Positions 57,130-64,000 of a DNA stretch of 64,000 bases are shown in pieces. This DNA comes from Chryseobacterium vaccae. Its GTDB lineage: Bacteria; Bacteroidota; Bacteroidia; Flavobacteriales; Weeksellaceae. The translations under genes and the position numbers were made by a program. Positions within the stretch are counted from its first letter, which is position 1, and each line of letters starts with the position of its first letter. The stretch covers positions 3,224,001-3,288,000 of the forward strand of contig NZ_VSWH01000001.1 in NCBI RefSeq assembly GCF_009602705.1, read 5' to 3'. The notes below the pieces were generated by a model. That model was given only the letters and a program-made list of their open reading frames with translations. It was not told where the DNA came from and ran no database searches.

Positions 57130-58545
57130 TTAAATTCTTTTTTTAATCATTTTACCCAGTTTCTCCAGGTCGCTTTCAACACGATCGGTCCATTCTAAAG
57201 CATAATTCAGACGCATGCAGTTCTGATACTGGTTGTATTGTGAAAACATTCTTCCGGGAGCAAAGTTGATCTTCTGGCTAAGCGCCACATCGTACAGATC
57301 TTCCGTGCAGATCTTTTTATCCAGTTCCAGCCACAGCATAAAACCTCCTTTCGGCTCAGATATTTTGGTGTTATCCGGGAAATACTGGGTCACCGATTTC
57401 TGAATCTGAAGATAATTCGCATACAGCTTTTTTCTGAACATCCTTAGATGATGGTCATAGCGGCCATGTTCAAGGAAATCAGCAATAACATCCGAAAATA
57501 AAGAAGGCCCTGATACCGTCTGAACCAATTTCTGACGGATGATCTTTTCTTTAAATTTTCCCGGGGCTACCCAACCCACTCTATAGCCCGGCGCCAGTGT
57601 CTTGGAAACTGAGCCTACCCACATTACGATTCCGGCTTCATCATAAAATTTGCAGGGTCTTGGTCTCCCTGCTCCGAAATAGATATTTCCATACACATCA
57701 TCTTCAACCAAGGGAACATTATGTTCAGTAAGCATACTCACCAGTTCTTTTTTGTTCTCATCCGGCATCTGGAAACCTAACGGATTGTTGTAATTCACTA
57801 CGAAACAGCATGCTGAAAGGTCAGGAAGCACTTTTTTCAACGCATCCAGATCTACTCCGGTAATAGGATGGGTGGGAATTTCCACGGCTTTCAGTCCCAG
57901 CAGCTGAATCGCCTGAAGGATTCCGAAATACACCGGACTTTCTACGGCAACAGAATCACCCGGTTGGGTAACGGCCATCAGACAGTTATAAACGCCATTC
58001 ATAGCTCCGGAAGTGATTACCAGATCATCTTCCGTTATTTTCCCTTCCATCACGATGGACCATTTGGCAATTTCACGACGGAGACGTTCACTTCCCTGTA
58101 CCGGCTCATAATTCGTCCCGCTGTCGTGTTTTCTCTTCATCACATCAATCATGCATTTCTTCATCTTTGCAACAGGAAGAAGACTCTTGCCCGGAATTCC
58201 CAATGCAAACTGGGTTACATCTGTTCCTGCAATGGTTCCGAATACTTTACCGATAAGATCTTCCGGAGTATTTTCTCCTTCTGAAACCTTTATTTTGCCT
58301 ACTGAAGGCAATGCCAGTTTCCGTTGGGAAGTCTGGCTTACATAATATCCGTATTTAGGACGCGACTCTACCAGAGAGCGGCTTTCCAGCTCCATATAAG
58401 CCTGCTTTATCGTATTTAAGCTAACATTATAAAGTTTCTGGGCACTCCTCAAAGAAGGCAGCCTGTCCCCATACTGTAGGGTTTCACTTTTGATCTGCTC
58501 GGTGACGGAATTGGCTATTTTAAGATACAGAACATCTTTAGACAT
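57130..58545 (-). CDS. MocR-type GntR/aminotransferase-fold regulator
   Basis: The 471-residue protein has an N-terminal winged-helix GntR domain (about 1-75: LYLKIANSVTEQIKSE, GDRLPSLRSAQKLYNVSLNTIKQAYMELES) and a C-terminal aminotransferase class I fold (about 110-470) with ITSGAMNGVYNCL, NYNNPLGF, VEDDVYG and a PLP lysine in GSVSKTLAPGYRVGW. Proteins of this type (PdxR, GabR and relatives) sense PLP-related or amine ligands and control few, usually neighbouring, genes. The expected target is its own operon; ATAC repeats in the 58956-59156 region are candidates for binding. It is probably cotranscribed with the small gene 44 bp upstream (58590-58955). Confidence 0.9.
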   Translation of the reverse strand: MSKDVLYLKIANSVTEQIKSETLQYGDRLPSLRSAQKLYNVSLNTIKQAYMELESRSLVESRPKYGYYVSQTSQRKLALPSVGKIKVSEGENTPEDLIGKVFGTIAGTDVTQFALGIPGKSLLPVAKMKKCMIDVMKRKHDSGTNYEPVQGSERLRREIAKWSIVMEGKITEDDLVITSGAMNGVYNCLMAVTQPGDSVAVESPVYFGILQAIQLLGLKAVEIPTHPITGVDLDALKKVLPDLSACCFVVNYNNPLGFQMPDENKKELVSMLTEHNVPLVEDDVYGNIYFGAGRPRPCKFYDEAGIVMWVGSVSKTLAPGYRVGWVAPGKFKEKIIRQKLVQTVSGPSLFSDVIADFLEHGRYDHHLRMFRKKLYANYLQIQKSVTQYFPDNTKISEPKGGFMLWLELDKKICTEDLYDVALSQKINFAPGRMFSQYNQYQNCMRLNYALEWTDRVESDLEKLGKMIKKRI

Positions 58546-58589
58546 TGAATTCAGGTTTTAAGTAAATGTACAACTTTCTCCAGGCTTTG

Positions 58590-58955
58590 TTAAAAATCCA
58601 GCCAGCTGATCATGCTTTTGATGCTGCTTTTCAGCTGTTCCGGATTCCGGAAATTAGAAGTTGTGTTTTGCTTAAAATAACTTTCTGCCTTGAGATAAAA
58701 ATTTTGTTTGTCTGGTTCTGTGGCTTCTTTTTTATGATAAATTTTAAAAGTAATTCCTCCCTTTTCATGGATCACAAGGCTCGCAAACATGATGATTTGC
58801 CTCCGCTTTTTCGCCAAAAGAAAAGGAACCCCAAAATCTGTATGGACAGCTTGGGCAGGCTGCCTCTGTAAAAATATATTCTTCAGCACAGGCATATCTG
58901 AAATATACACCTCAGCATATTGAATCTGCTCTTGATATTGAACTGTTGTTTCCAT
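58590..58955 (-). CDS. Hypothetical 121-residue protein upstream of the MocR gene
   Basis: I do not recognise this family. The protein is soluble, without a signal peptide, and slightly basic: EVYISDMPVLKNIFLQRQPAQ, FLLAKKRRQIIMFASLVIHEKGG, ITFKIYHKKEA and KSSIKSMISWLDF. The plus-strand frame covering the same bases has no plausible product. A minus-strand -7-like box (58985-58978) lies 23 nt before its ATG. It precedes the MocR gene by 44 bp on the same strand and is probably cotranscribed with it; it may be a small partner or target. Confidence 0.6.
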   Translation of the reverse strand: METTVQYQEQIQYAEVYISDMPVLKNIFLQRQPAQAVHTDFGVPFLLAKKRRQIIMFASLVIHEKGGITFKIYHKKEATEPDKQNFYLKAESYFKQNTTSNFRNPEQLKSSIKSMISWLDF

Positions 58956-58977
58956 CGTATTTTATTCTTTAGCTAAA

Positions 58978-59037
58978 CAAAATTATGGAGTATTCAACAT
59001 TGGATACAGATACAGAAGTATACAATATTAAGGGTAC
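58978..59037 (-). promoter_or_regulatory. Promoter and ATAC repeats ahead of the MocR operon
   Basis: TAATTTTG on the minus strand (58985-58978) fits TAnnTTTG. Upstream of it (plus-strand reading) ATAC occurs at 59004, 59010 and 59020, and GTAC at 59034, as in direct-repeat operators of MocR regulators. The remaining spacer up to 59097 shows no gene. Confidence 0.35.
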
Positions 59038-59097
59038 AGACTGAATATAATTCGTCTGAACCGGACAACAACCGTAGATTTTACAGATGATCATTTA

Positions 59098-59132
59098 TTA
59101 AAAACAGACTGCTCCTCATTGGAACAGCCTGT
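59098..59132 (-). terminator. Terminator of the large ATPase gene
   Basis: ACAGACTGCTCC (59104-59115) and GGAACAGCCTGT (59121-59132) pair over 12 positions with two wobbles. On the minus strand TTTTTAATAA follows. Confidence 0.7.
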
Positions 59133-59156
59133 CTGGTGATATTTAAAATCTCATGG

Positions 59157-62100
59157 TTATTGTTCTGTTTTTCTCAAAGCTTCTTTGATGCCTTCCAATC
59201 CGTCTCCGAATTGAGCCAGCAAAGCAACAATCTGGGACATCCTGTCATTTTCTCCCAGTCCTTTTAAGGTTTTATTCTTTACAAATGTCTTTTTGATCTC
59301 GTTCCAGCGTTCATTTTCCTCTTCTGAAATCACATCGATCAGTTCTTTAAGTTTAAGCATATTGGCTTCTGCACCGGTAGTTAAAGTCTGGGATTCATTC
59401 TGATAATGATCAAGAACAATCTGAATGACTTCATTCTTTTTTAAGATCGGCTGGATCTGAGCAATCAGCTTATTCATATTACGATACGATCCCTGCAGTT
59501 TGAACGGCGGTTCATTTCTGTAATCATCAGACATGGCTGCAGATGCAATATATTCCCTGTTGACTTTCAGGATCATGTTTCTAACCATAATGGTGTTTTC
59601 CAGCACCGCTCTGAAATCTGCGATCTCGTTGGAACTGAAGTTTCCTTTAAGGTTATCTGCAGGATTATTTGTTATCACACATTCATACAGTTCGTAAAGG
59701 TTATCAATTCCCGGTTGGGTAAGCCTGGTGAGATATTCATTAGACATCAGGGAATTTTCAATTAAGCTCAAATCAAAGAGATCTGTTCTGGCACCTGAAA
59801 TTTCTCCGAGGTTATACGTATCCGAACGGTTGGCCAGCATATCCGGAATTTTAAACTTCTCGCCATTTTCCGTATATGGGTTTCCGGCCATCACAAGGCA
59901 GAATCTCTTGGACCGGAGGTCATAGGTTTTGCTTTCACCGTTGTAGATTCCTTCTATTTTTCTCTGCCCATCGGCAAGGGAGATGAATTTTTGCAGGAAT
60001 TCCGGGTTACAGTGCTGAATATCATCTAAATACAGCATGACATTATCTCCCATTTCAAGAGCAAGATTCAGCTTTTCAAGCTCCTGTCTGGCTCCTGCAT
60101 TTTTAGCTTCCGAAGGATCAGTGGAAAGAATGTCATAACCAAGAGATGGTCCGTTGATCTTCATAAAAACCAGTCCCATTCTTTCCGCCATATATTCCAT
60201 AAGAGTTGTCTTTCCATAGCCCGGAGGCGATACCAGAAGGAGCATTCCCATACGGTCGGTTCTTTTATCTGAACCTGCTGTTCCCAGCTGTTTTGCCAGA
60301 TTGGCCCCGATCAGCGGAAAATAAACATCATTGATCAGCTTATTTCTTACAAAAGAGCTGAGCACCTGAGGTTTAAAAGTATCCAGCTTCAGTGCTTTTT
60401 TCTTTTCACCCACCCAATTGTATTTCAGATCCTGCAACTTTCTGTATTTAGGAACGGTAACGGTATTGAAATGGCCTAAACGGGATGCAAATTCAAAATA
60501 ATTAAGAGGATATTCCGTATCTTTTTCAAGAGACTTAAGATCCTTTATGGTTGTTTCATAAGAAACATGTCTGATATTTTTCGGATCAAACTTCTGGGTG
60601 ATCAGGAATGCCGCAGTTTCACAGATTACATTTTCATCCGCATTAGGATCAAAGGCTTTCAGGGCGCTTTCTGCTGTGTAATAACAGGCTGAAGGGTATA
60701 TATACATTGCTTTGATCTGTTCTATGAATTCAAGGTCTTTACCTTTTTCTTTTAATTCTTTTAAAAACAGTTCATACAATGCTCCTGCCTGTTCTGTGAT
60801 AAGGAAGCTCTCACGGTTTTCCTGTTTCAGATATAACGCCGCATTCGAAAAATCTGTGTTATCCAGAAATTTGGTCTCTGAAGCAAAGGTTCTGATCTCT
60901 TCTGATAGTTCTTTCAGCAGATACTCAAATCCCTGAGTGTTGGCAAATGAACGGGAAATTATTTCCGCGGCTTCAAACTGTCTGGTATAATATTCTTTTC
61001 TTTCTTCTTTTAAAAAGAGCCAGAATAACTGGGCCAGAGCTCTTTCTCCGGCAGAAAACCTCATCAGGCCAAGTTCATTATGCATTTGCTGCAATTTTGA
61101 GACAATCACCTGTGCATCTTTATCGTGAACTCCCTTTACGAGACCTTCTCCGAAATGTGCAGCAGTGAACTGTTGTACTGCCGCTTCATTTTCCGGATCT
61201 GCTGCTATTTTTTTATGGGTTGAAAATACATTCCAGGCCAGGTATTCAAATCTTTTAACCTGAGCATTTTCTGAAACGAATTCCTGATTCCAGACTTCTC
61301 TGAAATCTTCTGTGCCATCAAAGAGAAGCGGCTCATAGAAGCTTGTTCCTGTAAGATGATAATAATATTGTGCATTTCTGAGAACAAGGGTAAGATCCAA
61401 CTTCTGTTGGTTCACTGCAAATTTGTAGTCGCCGAGCGCAATAATGCTTTCTCCGTCCGCATAGATTTCTTTTTTATCCTTCAGCTTTCTTACGGCTTCC
61501 TGCTGGGATGTTTTTAAAAGGGTCTGGATCTCTTCAGATTTAGCAGAATCTTCCAGCTCAGCCAGCTGCCTCGCAAGATCCCGTGCTTTTTCAACCATCA
61601 GGTCTGAAGCATAATATCCATTAATTTCATTTTCAGAATCAAAAGATTCGGCTTTGGTCTGTACCGATTTCAGGATTCTCTGAGCGGCCTCAAAAAGATT
61701 CTGAGTTCTTTTATTTCTGGCTTCGGTAAGCTGCACCCTTTTGTTCTGGAAGTGTCCGTAAACCTCTTCCCTTTTCTCTTCGATTTTCTGGATGAATTCG
61801 TCAAAATCAACGAATTTTGTTCCCATTTCTTCCAGCTGAATGGAAAGTTTGGTCAGGTATTCATCACATTTTTCAGGGGTTTGAGAAAGTTCCAGAAAAT
61901 TAATAACCGATTGGTCAAATAAGGTAATCTGCGCCTGAAAATCTGAAGCCAGCTCTTTTCCGGAAATCTCCCGCTTTCTTTTTCCGAGTTCCAGTCTTTC
62001 CTGATTGAGACGGGCAAAGATCTGGGAAATATTTTCAATGATCTGGGTAGACTGTGAGGTGTCTTCTATTTTAAGGTTGTTCACAATGTCTACCAGAAGT

Positions 62101-63962
62101 TCAAGCTGCCCGGAAAGCGTATTGATATTCTCTTCAATGACTTTAGCATCCACAGCCTTCTGAAGCCCCGTGATTTCTTCTGAAATCTGCTGAGCTTTTT
62201 CCTCATATGGCAGTAACGCACCTTCCTGAAGCAGAAAATCTACACAGGCATTGGACAGTTCAGTATACCGGTCAGCCAATGATTTTTCCAATGAATCCAG
62301 AAGCGCTGTATCTGCATATTTCAGTTCTCTCGCTCCGGTTACTTCACCTCTTAACGTTCTGATCTGGGAAAGAGCATCAATGTATTCTGTAAGCTGGGAA
62401 TAATGAAGTCTTTTGGTATCATCAAGTATTTTCTGGCAGGAAAGTTTTATTTTCTCTAAAGCTTCCGCCGTATTTTTTCTCTGTTCTACAACTTTTTCGT
62501 ACTCATTGATGGCTGAATGGGCAATTTTCCGGATCTCTTTAAGCGGCTGGTTCAGGTTCTGAACTTCATTCTCACCTAAAAAGTAATAGGTATCCAGAAT
62601 AAAGGTGGAAAGTTTGACAATATCATCATATAGTCCGCTGTAAGAGTCTTTTTTATTCAGAAGGGTGATCAGCTCCTGGCTTTCTGCCATTACCCTTACG
62701 ATATCTTTGTTTCCGATTTTGTAAATCAGGCTGTCTGCTTTTTCAGCATTCGGCTGCAGCTCTTTGGAGAAAGGAGTCTGCCAGATCTGTGCAAGATGAT
62801 GTTTGGTGGTTTCAATACTTTCCCTTAGATAAATAAGCTTCCCATCATTCAGAAGGGAGAAGCCGCTACACCGGATGGGTGTTTCTATGGTCTGGGTGAT
62901 AATGTTGTAAGAGATCAGCTGATAATTATTGGTTTTATCATCATAGAACACATACAGGAAATTCTCTCCATTGGGTTCTGTTACTGTTTTCAGGTAATAC
63001 AGCCTGTTCTGATCCTGTGAGATTACTTTCAGCCCTCCGGTCTGTAAAGCATATCCATTGGAAAATAATACCCCTTGATTTTCAGGAAGCAGCAACCCTG
63101 AATATTTCAGTGCATCTGCCCTCGAAACGGTCTTTTCCTTGTGATTATAAATGAAATAGCGTTCTGTTTCCTGGTAAGGTTTTATTTTAAACAAAACAAG
63201 GTTATCCAGGTCGCAGAAGTGGATCTCGGCATCATCGAGATTCTGGTCTTTATGGATGACGTCCTCGGAATAGATTCCTTTTCCGGTGTCTGTATTGTCT
63301 TCTACCTTGATGGTAATGTCTCCGCCAATGCTTTCTACAAAGACTTTATCTGCCAAAGAAATATGCGGATGTTTTCCGGACCGCTGCATATCTCTTGTGG
63401 CTTTTGTCCATACGAAGCCGTGCTGCTGCGGATATGATGTTTCCGAAGCACTTCTTGAATCTACATAAGTAAGCTGATTATCTTTGATCAACCATTTGAA
63501 AGCCTTGATATCTGAAGTACTCTCTGAAAGCTGGAAAACCATATAGAGATAATTCTCTGTAAAAGCGAACCTTGCAAAGAAGGTATTTCTGTAATATTTG
63601 TAAAGGTTTTTGAATTCGTCAATAAAAACCTCATCATTAATCAGGGTATAATCCTGAGGTTCAAAGCGGTTTTTATTGATTGTGTATATTGAAAAAACAT
63701 CTGAAATATTAATTTCCGTCTGCAGTCCCAGGTGCGCATTGGATCCGAAGATGAGCTGATCCCCTAGAGAAAATATATCTTTGGCGATACAGTTGTGATC
63801 TGTAGAAATCCTTTCGTTGGCAATAAGAGAAAAATCTATTCCTCCGAAGATACTTTTACGGCTTTCATTAAGCTTTTGAAGTCTTTGGATCAGATCATTC
63901 TTCTGCTCATTCAGACGGTTCTGAATAATTTCGTATGTTCCGGAATTAAGTTTTTCTGACAT
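59157..63962 (-). CDS. Giant AAA+ ATPase, DUF3686 'DNA repair ATPase' type (1601 residues)
   Basis: The first 450 residues or so are strand-rich and may form a propeller-like or DUF3686-type domain. Residues from about 470 to 850 are long charged coiled coils (LNQERLELGKRKREISG, EKREEVYGHFQNKRVQL). A helical region follows, and then an AAA+ core at about 1220-1400 with Walker A SPPGYGKTTLMEYM, Walker B NVMLYLDDIQH and a VMAGNPYTENG sensor-type stretch. It appears intact (ATG at 63962). Bacterial relatives are labelled DNA repair ATPase, although a DNA-repair role is unproven. It has no signal peptide and is cytoplasmic. The gene upstream on this strand is cut off by the window. Confidence 0.8.
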   Translation of the reverse strand: MSEKLNSGTYEIIQNRLNEQKNDLIQRLQKLNESRKSIFGGIDFSLIANERISTDHNCIAKDIFSLGDQLIFGSNAHLGLQTEINISDVFSIYTINKNRFEPQDYTLINDEVFIDEFKNLYKYYRNTFFARFAFTENYLYMVFQLSESTSDIKAFKWLIKDNQLTYVDSRSASETSYPQQHGFVWTKATRDMQRSGKHPHISLADKVFVESIGGDITIKVEDNTDTGKGIYSEDVIHKDQNLDDAEIHFCDLDNLVLFKIKPYQETERYFIYNHKEKTVSRADALKYSGLLLPENQGVLFSNGYALQTGGLKVISQDQNRLYYLKTVTEPNGENFLYVFYDDKTNNYQLISYNIITQTIETPIRCSGFSLLNDGKLIYLRESIETTKHHLAQIWQTPFSKELQPNAEKADSLIYKIGNKDIVRVMAESQELITLLNKKDSYSGLYDDIVKLSTFILDTYYFLGENEVQNLNQPLKEIRKIAHSAINEYEKVVEQRKNTAEALEKIKLSCQKILDDTKRLHYSQLTEYIDALSQIRTLRGEVTGARELKYADTALLDSLEKSLADRYTELSNACVDFLLQEGALLPYEEKAQQISEEITGLQKAVDAKVIEENINTLSGQLELLVDIVNNLKIEDTSQSTQIIENISQIFARLNQERLELGKRKREISGKELASDFQAQITLFDQSVINFLELSQTPEKCDEYLTKLSIQLEEMGTKFVDFDEFIQKIEEKREEVYGHFQNKRVQLTEARNKRTQNLFEAAQRILKSVQTKAESFDSENEINGYYASDLMVEKARDLARQLAELEDSAKSEEIQTLLKTSQQEAVRKLKDKKEIYADGESIIALGDYKFAVNQQKLDLTLVLRNAQYYYHLTGTSFYEPLLFDGTEDFREVWNQEFVSENAQVKRFEYLAWNVFSTHKKIAADPENEAAVQQFTAAHFGEGLVKGVHDKDAQVIVSKLQQMHNELGLMRFSAGERALAQLFWLFLKEERKEYYTRQFEAAEIISRSFANTQGFEYLLKELSEEIRTFASETKFLDNTDFSNAALYLKQENRESFLITEQAGALYELFLKELKEKGKDLEFIEQIKAMYIYPSACYYTAESALKAFDPNADENVICETAAFLITQKFDPKNIRHVSYETTIKDLKSLEKDTEYPLNYFEFASRLGHFNTVTVPKYRKLQDLKYNWVGEKKKALKLDTFKPQVLSSFVRNKLINDVYFPLIGANLAKQLGTAGSDKRTDRMGMLLLVSPPGYGKTTLMEYMAERMGLVFMKINGPSLGYDILSTDPSEAKNAGARQELEKLNLALEMGDNVMLYLDDIQHCNPEFLQKFISLADGQRKIEGIYNGESKTYDLRSKRFCLVMAGNPYTENGEKFKIPDMLANRSDTYNLGEISGARTDLFDLSLIENSLMSNEYLTRLTQPGIDNLYELYECVITNNPADNLKGNFSSNEIADFRAVLENTIMVRNMILKVNREYIASAAMSDDYRNEPPFKLQGSYRNMNKLIAQIQPILKKNEVIQIVLDHYQNESQTLTTGAEANMLKLKELIDVISEEENERWNEIKKTFVKNKTLKGLGENDRMSQIVALLAQFGDGLEGIKEALRKTEQ

Positions 63963-64000
63963 AGTGTTGGATTAGGTTGTCATGGCTACCGTAATCGTAA

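Noticed and set aside
59157..63962. Reading the large minus-strand protein as part of a prophage, RecN or SMC system
   Set aside because: No phage genes are nearby. The AAA+ core is C-terminal with PPGYGKT/DDIQH motifs, unlike RecN or SMC, whose ATPase halves lie at both ends.
63963..64000. End of an upstream minus-strand gene
   Set aside because: One frame could end in a stop before the ATPase start, but 38 bases are too few to support a call.
1..64000. CRISPR arrays, insertion sequences, integrases
   Set aside because: I saw no evenly spaced identical repeats with unique spacers, no transposase or integrase motifs and no att-like duplications. The dispersed repeats found are hairpin-type, without coding sequence.

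Overview
The window is a 64 kb piece of a Bacteroidota chromosome. It most resembles Chryseobacterium or a close relative in the Weeksellaceae (Flavobacteriia). The evidence is the AT-rich base composition, A-rich translation starts with hardly any Shine-Dalgarno sequences, promoter boxes of the TAnnTTTG type, TonB-dependent receptors paired with PepSY proteins, a type IX secretion (T9SS) C-terminal domain, a dcw cluster in flavobacterial order with a long-tailed FtsZ, and GH3-family and DUF5690-type genes. I saw no rRNA, tRNA, CRISPR array, transposase or prophage.

Layout. (1) 1-5.7 kb: iron uptake, made of two successive [TonB siderophore receptor + PepSY inner-membrane protein] modules. 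(2) 5.8-8.0 kb: a ROK-family kinase without the usual zinc cysteines, a 700-bp gene-free spacer made of repeat-like pieces, and msrA. (3) 8.0-12.9 kb: an accessory block with a membrane-anchored unknown protein, a small secreted peptide gene behind a structured (pseudoknot-like) leader, a TPR histidine kinase with its LuxR-type response regulator, and three very small proteins. Two nearly identical 16-bp palindromes sit in front of genes on either side of the two-component pair and may be its operators. (4) 13.0-14.9 kb (minus strand): elaA-like, engB and an alpha/beta hydrolase. (5) 15.1-32.2 kb: the full mraZ-rsmH-ftsL-ftsI-murE-mraY-murD-ftsW-murG-murC-ftsQ-ftsA-ftsZ cell wall and division cluster, followed by a yqeY-family gene. 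An MraZ box precedes it, and three copies of a 44-nt double-hairpin element lie in its spacers.

(6) 32.6-37.6 kb: bacilliredoxin, a GH3-family protein, three tiny membrane proteins and a TPR/AraC-type regulator. (7) 37.7-43.1 kb (minus): two lipoproteins, two tandem endonuclease/exonuclease/phosphatase-fold membrane proteins, a rhomboid protease and a MutL that appears to lack the endonuclease motifs. (8) 43.3-47.0 kb (minus): a DUF1275 membrane protein, a UspA-like protein and an OmpR-type two-component system, with phased direct repeats in front of the UspA-like gene.

(9) 47.2-56.3 kb: the most interesting locus. It holds an XRE-cupin regulator, a large TonB receptor, a DUF5690 transporter, an FAD oxidoreductase of the phosphonate-associated type, a phosphonatase-like HAD hydrolase and a secreted alkaline-phosphatase-superfamily enzyme with a T9SS tail. 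Near-identical TTTAC-TATTT-GTAAA operators occur upstream of the receptor operon and upstream of the secreted enzyme. This looks like a complete aminophosphonate or organophosphate scavenging system served by a TonB receptor instead of an ABC transporter. (10) 56.4-64.0 kb (minus): a GNAT acetyltransferase, a MocR-type regulator, a small unknown protein and a 1601-residue AAA+ ATPase.

Gene boundaries and product classes come from reading the sequence and from remembered family features. Operator, promoter and RNA-structure calls come from pattern reading and were not computed.
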